Shown piece by piece: positions 18,991-27,708 of a stretch of 64,000 bases of DNA. Source of the stretch: Bacillota bacterium (GTDB taxonomy: Bacteria > Bacillota > Clostridia > Lachnospirales > Lachnospiraceae). Location: the NCBI GenBank assembly GCA_023409535.1, contig JAEYGZ010000037.1, positions 308,072 through 372,071 of the forward strand, written 5' to 3'. Within the stretch, counting starts at the first letter, position 1. Each line of letters starts with the position of its first letter. The position numbers and the translations under genes were made by a program. The notes under the pieces are model-generated. The model searched no databases and was not told where the DNA came from. It worked only from the letters and a program-made list of their open reading frames with translations.

Positions 18991-19845
18991 ATGAGATTCG
19001 TAATTGTAACCGGAATGTCAGGTGCGGGAAAAAGCTCGGCACTTAAAATGCTGGAGGATGTGGGATATTTTTGTGTGGATAACCTTCCGATCCAGCTGGT
19101 GAAAAAATTCGTCCGGTTAATTCTGCAGGGCAGCCAGTCCAAGGTGGCATTGGGCTTGGATATTCGAAGCGGACAGGCTTTGAAAGAGCTTGACAAGGTA
19201 CTTCAGGATATGAAGCGTTCCGGTTTTCAATATGAGATTTTATTTCTGGACTGTTCCACAGAAGTCTTGATTAAAAGATATAAGGAAACCAGAAGGGCAC
19301 ATCCCCTTTCCGGAACAGGCAGGGTGGAGAAGGGGATTGCACTGGAGCAGGAACGGCTGGCATTTTTGCGAAAGATGGCGGATATCATCATTGATACCAG
19401 TCATTTGCTGACCAGAGAGCTGAAGGCACAGATAAATAAGATTTATCTGGATGATGAAAAGTTCAGCAATTTCTTTATTACTGTTTTATCCTTTGGGTTT
19501 AAATACGGCATTCCTGTTGATGCCGATCTGGTATTTGATGTGCGGTTTTTGCCAAATCCCTTCTATATACCGGATTTAAAGCATAAGACGGGAAATGAAG
19601 AAGTTGTCAGAAGCTTTGTGATGGAGTCGCCCATAGCAGGGCAGTTCCTGAATAAATTAGAAGAAATGCTTTTATTCCTAATCCCGCATTATATTGATGA
19701 GGGGAAGAACCAGCTGGTCATCGGTATTGGCTGTACCGGCGGGAAGCACCGTTCCGTTACCCTGGTAAATGAGCTTGGGACAAGACTTTTTGGAACGCAA
19801 TACGGAATAAAGGTTGAACACAGGGATATTGATCGGGAAATATAA
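18991..19845 (+). CDS. rapZ: RNase adapter / nucleotide-binding protein RapZ (YvcJ)
   Basis: P-loop protein of the RapZ/YvcJ family. In enterobacteria RapZ senses glucosamine-6-phosphate and guides RNase E to small RNAs; the Firmicute homologue YvcJ binds nucleotides and its role is less clear. Walker A is GMSGAGKSSALK, followed by DVGYFCVDNLP; the C-terminal domain keeps DVRFLPNPFY and the GCTGGKHRSV motif implicated in metabolite and RNA binding. AGGAGTGG precedes the ATG at 18991, whereas an in-frame ATG at 18943 would place the stem-loop within coding sequence. It is followed by whiA 13 bp later. The usual intervening yvcK-like gene is absent at this locus. Confidence 0.95.
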   Translation: MRFVIVTGMSGAGKSSALKMLEDVGYFCVDNLPIQLVKKFVRLILQGSQSKVALGLDIRSGQALKELDKVLQDMKRSGFQYEILFLDCSTEVLIKRYKETRRAHPLSGTGRVEKGIALEQERLAFLRKMADIIIDTSHLLTRELKAQINKIYLDDEKFSNFFITVLSFGFKYGIPVDADLVFDVRFLPNPFYIPDLKHKTGNEEVVRSFVMESPIAGQFLNKLEEMLLFLIPHYIDEGKNQLVIGIGCTGGKHRSVTLVNELGTRLFGTQYGIKVEHRDIDREI

Positions 19846-19858
19846 AGGTGGAAGAGCT

Positions 19859-20848
19859 ATGTCATTTTCAAGCGATGTGAAGGAAGAACTTTCCATGCAG
19901 CTGAGCAGTGCAAGACACTGCCGGCTGGCCGAATTATCGGCAATCCTATCTTATGAGGGGCAGATTATCTTTAACGGCGGGAGAAAATATTTGAAGCTGC
20001 AAACAGAAAATCTGGTTGTTGCAAGAAAGTACTTTACATTAATAAGAAAAACATTTAATATAAATAATGATATTTCTGTAAAAACTAATACTAATCTGAA
20101 CAAGAACAGTATCTATACCTTAATCATCCGTGATACGGATGCTGTCACAAAAATTTTGCAGGCAGCCAAATTGCCTTTCGAGGAAGCTTGTGAAAAGTAT
20201 AGTGCCAGTCTTGGACCATCCGGTAATCTTATTGTCCAGAATGCTTGCTGTAAGCGGGCATTTATCCGAGGCGCGTTCCTATCCTCTGGTTCCATGAGCG
20301 ACCCCAGAAAGTCGTATCATCTGGAAATCGTCACAGGAAGCACGCAGAAAGCGGAACAGTTAAGAGATATGATACAAGCCTTTTCAATTGATGCAAAAAT
20401 AGTAATGCGCAAGAAGAATTATGTAGTGTATATTAAGGAAGGCTCTCAGATTGTTGATCTTCTGAATGTCATGGAAGCCCATGTGGCTTTAATGGATCTG
20501 GAGAACGTAAGAATACTGAAAGAAATGCGTAATTCAATCAATCGCCAGGTTAATTGCGAGGCAGCTAATATCTCGAAGACTGTTACGGCCGCCTCCAAAC
20601 AGATGGAGGATATCCTTTATATCAGGGATAAGGTGGGACTGGGAGACCTGGCAGATGGGTTAGAGGATATTGCAAGACTGCGGATTGAATATCCGGAAGC
20701 TTCTTTAAAGGAACTTGGAGCAATGTTAAAGCCCAGCATCGGTAAATCCGGTGTTAATCATAGATTACGTAAATTAAGTATGATTGCAGATCAATTGAGG
20801 GAGTTTAAGGAGGAGAATAGTCATGATAATGAAGGATATTGTAATTAA
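19859..20848 (+). CDS. whiA: DNA-binding protein WhiA
   Basis: Conserved Gram-positive protein with an N-terminal domain related to LAGLIDADG homing endonucleases and a C-terminal helix-turn-helix (SLKELGAMLKPSIGKSGVNH, about 285-304). In actinobacteria it controls sporulation septation; in Bacillus it influences chromosome segregation and cell division. Length is 329 aa. AAAGGTGG at about 19844-19851 supports the ATG at 19859 rather than an in-frame ATG at 19814 inside rapZ. It overlaps the HPr-like gene by 26 bp, giving a compact rapZ-whiA-HPr unit resembling the Bacillus yvcJ-yvcK-yvcL-crh operon without yvcK. Confidence 0.95.
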   Translation: MSFSSDVKEELSMQLSSARHCRLAELSAILSYEGQIIFNGGRKYLKLQTENLVVARKYFTLIRKTFNINNDISVKTNTNLNKNSIYTLIIRDTDAVTKILQAAKLPFEEACEKYSASLGPSGNLIVQNACCKRAFIRGAFLSSGSMSDPRKSYHLEIVTGSTQKAEQLRDMIQAFSIDAKIVMRKKNYVVYIKEGSQIVDLLNVMEAHVALMDLENVRILKEMRNSINRQVNCEAANISKTVTAASKQMEDILYIRDKVGLGDLADGLEDIARLRIEYPEASLKELGAMLKPSIGKSGVNHRLRKLSMIADQLREFKEENSHDNEGYCN

Positions 20849-21077
20849 CATTCCCACAGGATTGGAAGCCAGACCGGTTGCATTGCTCGTACAGGTAGCC
20901 AGCCAATACGAATGCAGTATTTATGTAGCGAGTGCGGATAAGCGGGTAAATGCCAAGAGCATTATGGGAATGATGAGCATGGGTATTTCGGCCGGAGAGA
21001 CGGTTACAGTTACTGCTGATGGTCCTGATGAGAAAGCAGCGATTGAAAATATAGAAAAGTATTTAAGCAGTAAGTAA
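20823..21077 (+). CDS. HPr-family protein with Glu15 (Crh-like)
   Basis: An 84-residue HPr fold. In standard numbering the active-site motif reads GLEARPV, so the phosphohistidine position 15 is Glu. Bacillus Crh has Gln there, and neither can accept phosphate from Enzyme I. The regulatory Ser46 is kept in KSIMGMMSMG, the HprK recognition helix. I therefore infer a Crh-like regulatory role as an HprK substrate and CcpA co-effector, not sugar phosphotransfer. AAGGAGGAG inside the end of whiA drives translation from ATG 20823, which also gives perfect agreement with HPr numbering. It terminates at a clear intrinsic terminator. Confidence 0.9.
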   Translation: MIMKDIVINIPTGLEARPVALLVQVASQYECSIYVASADKRVNAKSIMGMMSMGISAGETVTVTADGPDEKAAIENIEKYLSSK

Positions 21078-21103
21078 ATTTATTATTCGTGAAGCAAATA
21101 CGT

Positions 21104-21134
21104 AAGGGCACAGAGCAATCTGTGTCCTTTTTGT
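21104..21134 (+). terminator. intrinsic terminator of the rapZ-whiA-HPr operon
   Basis: AAGGGCACAGA (21104-21114) pairs with TCTGTGTCCTT (21119-21129), one G-U pair and a 4-nt loop, followed by TTTTG. Confidence 0.93.
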
Positions 21135-21313
21135 TGGAAAATATTTAGCAAATATTACATAATTGTTTACGAAATTGCGAATAACTAAATTAAAATTAAT
21201 ATCTTTGGTTGATAATTTAATAGGATCGTAAGGATTTGCCAAATTAATTGTGGTATACTAACGTTTATAAATCGACAATATATATAGTAGTGATTATTGA
21301 AATGAGGGTTATT

Positions 21314-22768
21314 ATGTCAGAGCAGAATCAAAACAGACAGAATAAAAAGCAGCGAAGAATTATCTTGATTGTGATTTTTGAGATACTGCTTATTTTGGTA
21401 TTATTTTATGCATATCGGTGGTATGTTACCACACGGGATGTGGACAAGAACTCGGACTCCGGGAACCGGCAAGAGCAGAATGGGGATCAGCAGGTTGATA
21501 ATGGCGGAGATGGAAATAAGGAAGAAGATAATCAGACGGTGACACAAACACCCGAGGAGCAGGAGGCTGCCAGAGAACAGGAGCGGTTGAAGCAGGAGAA
21601 TGCGGACAGAGAAGCCTTAATTGCTCAGGCCGACCAGTTAGCCCTGGGATATGATTATGACGGTGCCATAGGGCTTCTTCAGGGGTATCAAAGCGAACAG
21701 GGCGGTTATCTTAACTTTCCCATGCTTACGGATGCAGTAAACCGTCTTGAGACAGAGAAAAGCTCTTTGGTTAATTTGGGAGGCTCCTATGATTCTGTTA
21801 CCCAGATCAATCATATCTTTTTTCATACCTTGATTGTGGATAGTGCAAAGGCCTTTGACGGCGACAGTATGGCAAAGGGCTATAATATGTATATGGCTAC
21901 CATACCGGAGTTTAATAAAATCCTGAAAAAGCTCTATAAGGACGGCTATGTCCTGGTAAATATGAGCGATCTGACCGAGAAGGTTACCTTGGAGGACGGT
22001 ACCGCAAAATATGTGGAGAAGGAGATTAACCTGAGGCCGGGTAAGAAACCCCTTGTTATCTCCCAGGATGATGTCAGCTACTATGATTATATGAAAAAGG
22101 ACGGTTTTGCAAACAGAATCATCCTCACGGAGGATGGAAAGATTACCTGTCAGATGGCATTGGACGATGGTTCTGTCACAACCGGTGCCTTTGATATGGT
22201 GCCGCTTATTGATGATTTTGTGAAGGAACACCCGGATTTTTCTTATCAAGGTGCAAAAGGCTTAATCGCACTGACCGGATATGAAGGAATTCTTGGCTAC
22301 CGTACCAATGACCCTGATTCACCCACCTATGAAGAAGATAAAAAGGTGGTAAGTAAGGTTGCGGAAGCTATGAAAGCGGAGGGCTGGGAATTTGCATCCC
22401 ACAGCTGGGGCCATAAGAACATGCAGGAGATTACTTTAGATCATTTAAAGCGGGATACACAGCGGTGGCTGGATGAGGTGGCTCCCTTAATCGGCGGCAC
22501 AGATATTCTGGTCTTTCCGTTTGGTGTTGATATTGAGACAACCGTAGGAACTTATTCCAGCGATAAGTATAAATATCTGAAGTCAAAAGGCTTTAATGTA
22601 TTCTGCGGTGTATATTCAAAGCCCTGGATGCATATTAAGAAGGATTACGTCAGAATGACAAGGCAGCCTATCGACGGACAGGCTTTGCTGGAGTTTCCGA
22701 AACGGCTGGAATATCTGTTTGATCCAAAGGAAATCATTGATCCGGACCGGCCGGGGAAGAATTGGTAA
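21314..22768 (+). CDS. membrane-anchored polysaccharide deacetylase
   Basis: Extracytoplasmic carbohydrate esterase family 4 protein tethered by one N-terminal helix (about residues 17-36, IILIVIFEILLILVLFYAYR). An acidic, Gln-rich linker (about 45-110) leads to a coiled helical region and then the NodB-type domain from about 215. The first metal Asp is in LVISQDDVSYYDY and the metal histidines are in ASHSWGHKNM (His-x3-His). It probably removes acetyl groups from peptidoglycan or another wall glycan. GAGGG at 21304-21308 precedes the ATG at 21314. The gene stands alone, with terminators or promoters on both sides. Confidence 0.88.
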   Translation: MSEQNQNRQNKKQRRIILIVIFEILLILVLFYAYRWYVTTRDVDKNSDSGNRQEQNGDQQVDNGGDGNKEEDNQTVTQTPEEQEAAREQERLKQENADREALIAQADQLALGYDYDGAIGLLQGYQSEQGGYLNFPMLTDAVNRLETEKSSLVNLGGSYDSVTQINHIFFHTLIVDSAKAFDGDSMAKGYNMYMATIPEFNKILKKLYKDGYVLVNMSDLTEKVTLEDGTAKYVEKEINLRPGKKPLVISQDDVSYYDYMKKDGFANRIILTEDGKITCQMALDDGSVTTGAFDMVPLIDDFVKEHPDFSYQGAKGLIALTGYEGILGYRTNDPDSPTYEEDKKVVSKVAEAMKAEGWEFASHSWGHKNMQEITLDHLKRDTQRWLDEVAPLIGGTDILVFPFGVDIETTVGTYSSDKYKYLKSKGFNVFCGVYSKPWMHIKKDYVRMTRQPIDGQALLEFPKRLEYLFDPKEIIDPDRPGKNW

Positions 22769-22784
22769 ATAATTTATAAATTTC

Positions 22785-22830
22785 AATGGGGATGTCGGAA
22801 TACTGCGATGCAGATACTGATATCCCCATT
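22785..22830 (+). terminator. possible terminator after the deacetylase gene
   Basis: AATGGGGAT (22785-22793) pairs with ATCCCCATT (22822-22830); CTGC GAT GCAG can pair inside the loop. There is only a short T stretch after it. Confidence 0.5.
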
Positions 22831-22861
22831 TGGCTTATCGGCAAGCGAATCGAACATACGA

Positions 22862-22890
22862 TTGACAAGCATTCTTCGGTGGAATATGAT
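22862..22890 (+). promoter_or_regulatory. sigma-A-type promoter for dnaE
   Basis: TTGACA (22862-22867) and TATGAT (22885-22890) with a 17-bp spacer, about 90 bp before the dnaE start codon. Confidence 0.75.
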
Positions 22891-22979
22891 ATTATGTATA
22901 GAAAACTAAAGTTAAGAAAGCGGCTCTATCCGCTGACAGTATAGATATTCATGAGTTTTCCGGGAAAGGAGGATAAAGC

Positions 22980-25900
22980 ATGAACTTTACACATTTGCAT
23001 GTACATACGGAATACAGTTTGCTGGATGGTTCCGGTAAGATAAAAGAAATGGTTGCACGTACCAAGGAGCTTGGTATGGACAGCCTTGCCATAACGGATC
23101 ATGGTGTGATGTATGGAGTAATTGATTTTTATAAAGCATGTCTGGCGGAAGGGATTAAACCGATTATCGGCTGCGAGGTTTATGTTGCTCCGAATTCAAG
23201 ATTTGACCGTGAGCCGGGTGCCTCCGAGGATCGTTATTATCACCTGGTGTTGTTAGCAGAGAATAATACCGGTTATCAGAACCTGATGAAGATTGTATCC
23301 AGAGGATTTCTGGAAGGCTTCTATTATAGACCCAGAGTTGATTATGAGGTGTTGTCACAATACAGCGAGGGAATTATTGCACTGAGTGCCTGCCTTGCCG
23401 GAGAGGTTGCTACGAATATCCGCAGAGGCTTCTATGCGGAAGCAAAGGCAGCAGCGCTGAAGCTGCAGGGTGTCTTCGGTGAGAATAATTTCTTTCTGGA
23501 GCTTCAGGATCATGGAATGCAGGAGCAGCAAAGCGTGAACCAGGGTCTTGTTCGTCTGTCCCAGGAAACGGGGATCAAACTGGTGGCCACCAATGATGTA
23601 CATTATACCTTTGCTGAGGATGCCGATCCGCATGATATTCTGCTCTGTATTCAAACCCAGAAGAAGGTTACCGATGAGAACCGCATGCGTTATGAGGGCG
23701 GACAGTTTTATCTGAAATCCCCGGAAGAGATGTTAACCGTATTTCCCTATGCCAGGGAGGCATTGGAGAATACCCATGAGATCGCCGGGCGCTGTAATGT
23801 AACCATAACCTTTGGCGAATATAAATTGCCGGTATTTCCGGTGCCTGCTCCTTATACTGCCTTTGAGTATTTGGCGAAGCTTTGCAGGGAAGGACTGGAA
23901 GAACGGTACCATCCGGTTTCCTCTGATCTGTGGGAACGCCTGGACTATGAGTTAAATACCATCAAGAATATGGGCTTTGTGGATTATTTTCTGATTACCT
24001 GGGATTTTATCAAATATGCCAGGGATAATGGTATCATCGTCGGTCCGGGACGAGGCAGTGCGGCGGGTTCCATCGTATCCTATTCCCTTTGGATAACCGA
24101 TATCGATCCCATTAAATATAACCTTCTCTTCGAGCGCTTCCTTAATCCGGAGCGCCTCACCATGCCTGATATTGATATTGACTTCTGCTATGAACGCAGG
24201 CAGGAGGTGATTGACTATGTCACCGGAAAATACGGTAAGGACAAGGTGGTTCAGATTGTTACCTTCGGAACCATGGCTGCCAGAGCGGTTATCCGTGATG
24301 TGGGACGTGCCCTGGATTTGCCCTATGCCCAGGTAGATACCGTAGCGAAGATGATTCCCTTTGAACTTGGTATTACCATTGATAAAGCCCTGAATTCAAA
24401 TAAGGAGCTCAAAGCGCTTTATGAAACGAATGATGAAGTGAAATACTTAATTGATATGTCCAAGAGACTGGAGGGACTTCCGAGACATACCTCCATGCAT
24501 GCTGCCGGCGTGGTGATCGGCAAGCAGAGCCTGGATGAATATGTTCCTTTATCCAGATCCTCGGATGATTCGGTTACGACCCAGTTTACCATGACCACCC
24601 TGGAGGAGCTGGGCTTACTTAAGATGGATTTTCTTGGCCTTCGTACCCTGACGGTAATCCAGAATGCGGAAGCGCTGGTGAATAAGAACCGGGTTGAAGG
24701 AGATCTGTTTGATATTAAGAAGATCGACTATAATGACCAGAAGGTATACGATCTGATTTCCTCCGCAAGGACGGAGGGTGTATTCCAGTTGGAAAGTGCC
24801 GGTATGAAGAGCTTTATGAAGGAATTGAAGCCAAGGAATCTGGAGGATATCATTGCAGGGATTGCGTTGTACCGTCCGGGTCCGATGGAATTTATTCCCC
24901 AGTATGTGAAGGGTAAGAATCAGGCCGGGCATATTACCTATGAATGCCCCCAGCTGGAGCCGATCTTATCCCCCACCTACGGCTGTATTGTATATCAGGA
25001 GCAGGTTATGCAGATTGTACGGGATCTTGCAGGCTACAGCTATGGCCGAAGCGATCTGGTGCGCCGTGCCATGTCCAAGAAGAAGGGATCCGTAATGATC
25101 AAGGAGCGCAAGAGCTTCGTCTACGGTAATGAAGAAGAAGGCGTTCCGGGCTGCATCAGGAACGGGATACCGGAAGCGGTTGCAAACCACATCTATGATG
25201 AGATGATGGACTTTGCAAAGTATGCCTTCAACAAGTCCCATGCGGCAGCCTATGCGGTGGTATCCTATGAGACTGCTTACTTAAAATGCTACTATCCTGT
25301 GGAATTCATGGCGGCGCTGATGACCTCCGTGATTGATAATCCGGGAAAGGTTTCAGAATATATTTATACCTGCCGGCAGATGGGAATTACAATTCTTCCT
25401 CCTGACATCAATGAAGGTGCCACGGTATTCACCGTATCCAAAGGAGCGATCCGATATGCCCTGTCAGCCATTAAGGGCGTAGGCAGACCTGTAATTGATG
25501 CAATCGTAGCAGAACGGGAAGAGAATGGCCCTTTTCTTACACTTAAGGATTTTGCTGCAAGATTATCCGGCAAGGAAGTAAATAAAAGAACGATTGAGAG
25601 CTTTATTAAAGCAGGAGTATTCTCAAGACTGCACCCCAACCGCAGACAGCTCATGATGAGCTACGTCCAGATTTTAGATGATATAGCGGCGGATAAGAAG
25701 AAATCTCTGACGGGCCAGATGACCCTATTTGATTTTGCCGGTGAAGAGGAGAAGACAGACTATGAGATGACCCTGCCTGAGGTTGCGGAGTATAATAAGG
25801 AACAGCTTCTGGCCTTTGAGAAGGAGGTCCTTGGCATCTATGTCAGCGGACATCCTCTGGAGTCCTATGAAAACCGCATCAAGAGGAATGTTACGGTCAA

Positions 25901-26468
25901 TTCCAATGATTTTAACATAGATGAAGAGACGGATAAGCCCAGGGTTGAAGATGGCAGTACCGCAGTCATCGGCGGAATGATTACCTCCAAGACAATTAAA
26001 ACCACACGTAATAACAGCATGATGGCCTTCATTACGCTGGAAGACTTATTTGGCAATGTTGAGGTTATCATATTTCCTAAGGATTATGATAAGTATAAAG
26101 CGATGCTTGATCAGGATCAGAAAATCTTTGTTCGCGGTAAGATAACCGTAGAGGAAGAAAAGGCGGCTAAACTGATCTGTCAGGAAGTTGTACCTTTTGA
26201 CAGCATACCTCAGGAGGTATGGATCAAATATCCCAGCCTTGCGGATTTTCAAAAGGATGAGGAAACACTTTACGGTCTGCTGGGTCAATATGACGGAAAT
26301 GATATGGTAATAGTTTACTGCGAGGCTGAGAAATGTATGAAAAAGCTTCCAAAAAGCAGAGCTGTAAAAGCAGATAAAGACTTAATCGGGCATTTGGCAG
26401 CAGTTTACTCGGAAGAAAATGTTCGAATAACGGAAAAGAGTATTGAAAAATTGGGGAAAAAGGTTTAG
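22980..26468 (+). CDS. dnaE: DNA polymerase III alpha subunit DnaE
   Basis: Replicative C-family polymerase of the DnaE1-like size class (1162 aa). The PHP domain opens FTHLHVHTEYSLLDGSGK; the catalytic aspartates are in PDIDIDFCYERR near 400; the palm and fingers include GRGSAAGSIVSY and MSKKKGSVM; a helix-hairpin-helix segment (YALSAIKGVGRPVIDAI) and an OB-fold near 980-1060 (AVIGGMITSKTIKT) follow. In Firmicutes with PolC, DnaE extends RNA primers, chiefly on the lagging strand; whether PolC exists here is outside the window. AAAGGAGG lies immediately upstream of the ATG. pfkA follows after 46 bp, an arrangement common in Clostridia. Confidence 0.98.
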   Translation: MNFTHLHVHTEYSLLDGSGKIKEMVARTKELGMDSLAITDHGVMYGVIDFYKACLAEGIKPIIGCEVYVAPNSRFDREPGASEDRYYHLVLLAENNTGYQNLMKIVSRGFLEGFYYRPRVDYEVLSQYSEGIIALSACLAGEVATNIRRGFYAEAKAAALKLQGVFGENNFFLELQDHGMQEQQSVNQGLVRLSQETGIKLVATNDVHYTFAEDADPHDILLCIQTQKKVTDENRMRYEGGQFYLKSPEEMLTVFPYAREALENTHEIAGRCNVTITFGEYKLPVFPVPAPYTAFEYLAKLCREGLEERYHPVSSDLWERLDYELNTIKNMGFVDYFLITWDFIKYARDNGIIVGPGRGSAAGSIVSYSLWITDIDPIKYNLLFERFLNPERLTMPDIDIDFCYERRQEVIDYVTGKYGKDKVVQIVTFGTMAARAVIRDVGRALDLPYAQVDTVAKMIPFELGITIDKALNSNKELKALYETNDEVKYLIDMSKRLEGLPRHTSMHAAGVVIGKQSLDEYVPLSRSSDDSVTTQFTMTTLEELGLLKMDFLGLRTLTVIQNAEALVNKNRVEGDLFDIKKIDYNDQKVYDLISSARTEGVFQLESAGMKSFMKELKPRNLEDIIAGIALYRPGPMEFIPQYVKGKNQAGHITYECPQLEPILSPTYGCIVYQEQVMQIVRDLAGYSYGRSDLVRRAMSKKKGSVMIKERKSFVYGNEEEGVPGCIRNGIPEAVANHIYDEMMDFAKYAFNKSHAAAYAVVSYETAYLKCYYPVEFMAALMTSVIDNPGKVSEYIYTCRQMGITILPPDINEGATVFTVSKGAIRYALSAIKGVGRPVIDAIVAEREENGPFLTLKDFAARLSGKEVNKRTIESFIKAGVFSRLHPNRRQLMMSYVQILDDIAADKKKSLTGQMTLFDFAGEEEKTDYEMTLPEVAEYNKEQLLAFEKEVLGIYVSGHPLESYENRIKRNVTVNSNDFNIDEETDKPRVEDGSTAVIGGMITSKTIKTTRNNSMMAFITLEDLFGNVEVIIFPKDYDKYKAMLDQDQKIFVRGKITVEEEKAAKLICQEVVPFDSIPQEVWIKYPSLADFQKDEETLYGLLGQYDGNDMVIVYCEAEKCMKKLPKSRAVKADKDLIGHLAAVYSEENVRITEKSIEKLGKKV

Positions 26469-26514
26469 AATACTCTAGACTTATGTTGTCGATGAATCGG
26501 AGGTTATAATAAGA

Positions 26515-27486
26515 ATGGGTAATGTTAAGACGATTGGCGTGTTAACCAGCGGCGGGGATGCGCCGGGTATGAATGCAGCCATCCGTGCGGTGGTTAGAAC
26601 CGCGCTGGCAGCAGGCTGTAAGGTAAAAGGTATCATGCGCGGATACTTGGGATTATTAGAGGAAGATATTATAGATATGGATTCGCGGAGTGTATCTGAT
26701 ATTATTCAGAGAGGCGGCACAATTCTTTATACCGCACGGTGTCTGGATATGCTGAAGCCTGAGATTCAGGATAAGGCTGCAGATATCTGCAGAAAGCATG
26801 GAATTGACGGATTGGTGGTAATCGGTGGTGACGGCTCCTTCAAGGGTGCACAGCAGCTGGCAAGAAGAGGCATTAATACGGTAGGTCTCCCGGGTACCAT
26901 TGACCTTGATATTGCATGTACAGACTATACCATTGGTTTTGATACGGCGATCAATACGGCCATGGAGACCATCGATAAGGTAAGAGATACCTCAACCTCC
27001 CATGAGAGATGCAGTGTCATCGAGGTTATGGGCAGAAAAGCCGGATATATCGCATTATGGTGCGGTATAGCAAACGGTGCCGAGGAGATCCTGATTTCAG
27101 AGCGATATGATTATGATGAACAGCGGATCATTAATAATATCATCAATAAGCGAAAGACTGGCAAGAAGCATTATATTATTGTAAATGCGGAGGGTGTCGG
27201 GGACTCCAACGGAATGGCAAAGAGAATTGAGGCAGCCACAGGCATGGAGACCAGAGCCACGATTATCGGACATGCACAAAGAGGCGGAAGCCCCACTACC
27301 AGAGATCGTGTGTATGCTTCCATGATGGGAGCAAAGGCAGTTGACCTGCTGGTAACAGGTTCCAACAACCGTATCGTAGGATACCGTGACGGTCAGTATG
27401 TTGATTATGATATTGAAGAGGGACTGGCAATGACCAAGGATATCGACCAATATATGTTTGATTTATCGATACGTCTTTCCAAATAA
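26515..27486 (+). CDS. pfkA: 6-phosphofructokinase
   Basis: Glycolytic enzyme phosphorylating fructose-6-phosphate; 323 aa, homotetramer type. GVLTSGGDAPGMNAAIRAVV begins the phosphate-binding site and GGDGSFKGA is the ATP loop. The catalytic segment reads PGTIDLDIACTDYTIGFDTA: the base Asp of TID and the second Asp are present, but the residue between them is Leu where the classical motif has Asn (TIDND). Gly in GGDGS favours ATP over PPi as donor. It is probably co-transcribed with dnaE and ends at a terminator. Confidence 0.96.
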   Translation: MGNVKTIGVLTSGGDAPGMNAAIRAVVRTALAAGCKVKGIMRGYLGLLEEDIIDMDSRSVSDIIQRGGTILYTARCLDMLKPEIQDKAADICRKHGIDGLVVIGGDGSFKGAQQLARRGINTVGLPGTIDLDIACTDYTIGFDTAINTAMETIDKVRDTSTSHERCSVIEVMGRKAGYIALWCGIANGAEEILISERYDYDEQRIINNIINKRKTGKKHYIIVNAEGVGDSNGMAKRIEAATGMETRATIIGHAQRGGSPTTRDRVYASMMGAKAVDLLVTGSNNRIVGYRDGQYVDYDIEEGLAMTKDIDQYMFDLSIRLSK

Positions 27487-27521
27487 CCATTTTGATTATA
27501 ATACGTAAGTATATATAGCAG

Positions 27522-27560
27522 ACCGGCTGATCGTCATAGGATGATCGGCCGGTTTGTTTT
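27522..27560 (+). terminator. intrinsic terminator of dnaE-pfkA
   Basis: ACCGGCTGATC (27522-27532) pairs with GATCGGCCGGT (27543-27553), one U-G pair and a 10-nt loop, followed by TTGTTTT. Confidence 0.9.
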
Positions 27561-27625
27561 AATGTTTGGAAGCACGGTATTATTTGCTTTGGAACAGAGG
27601 AGTTCGGATATTGTTGAAATTTTAC

Positions 27626-27655
27626 TTGATTAATGCCATATATTGTTGCTACAAT
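27626..27655 (+). promoter_or_regulatory. probable promoter of the ABC exporter gene
   Basis: TTGATT (27626-27631) and TACAAT (27650-27655), 18-bp spacer, about 55 bp before the ATG. Confidence 0.5.
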
Positions 27656-27708
27656 GGTAAAACATAATGTGTACAGCATAATCTTGATTATGCGGAAGGG
27701 AGACAACA

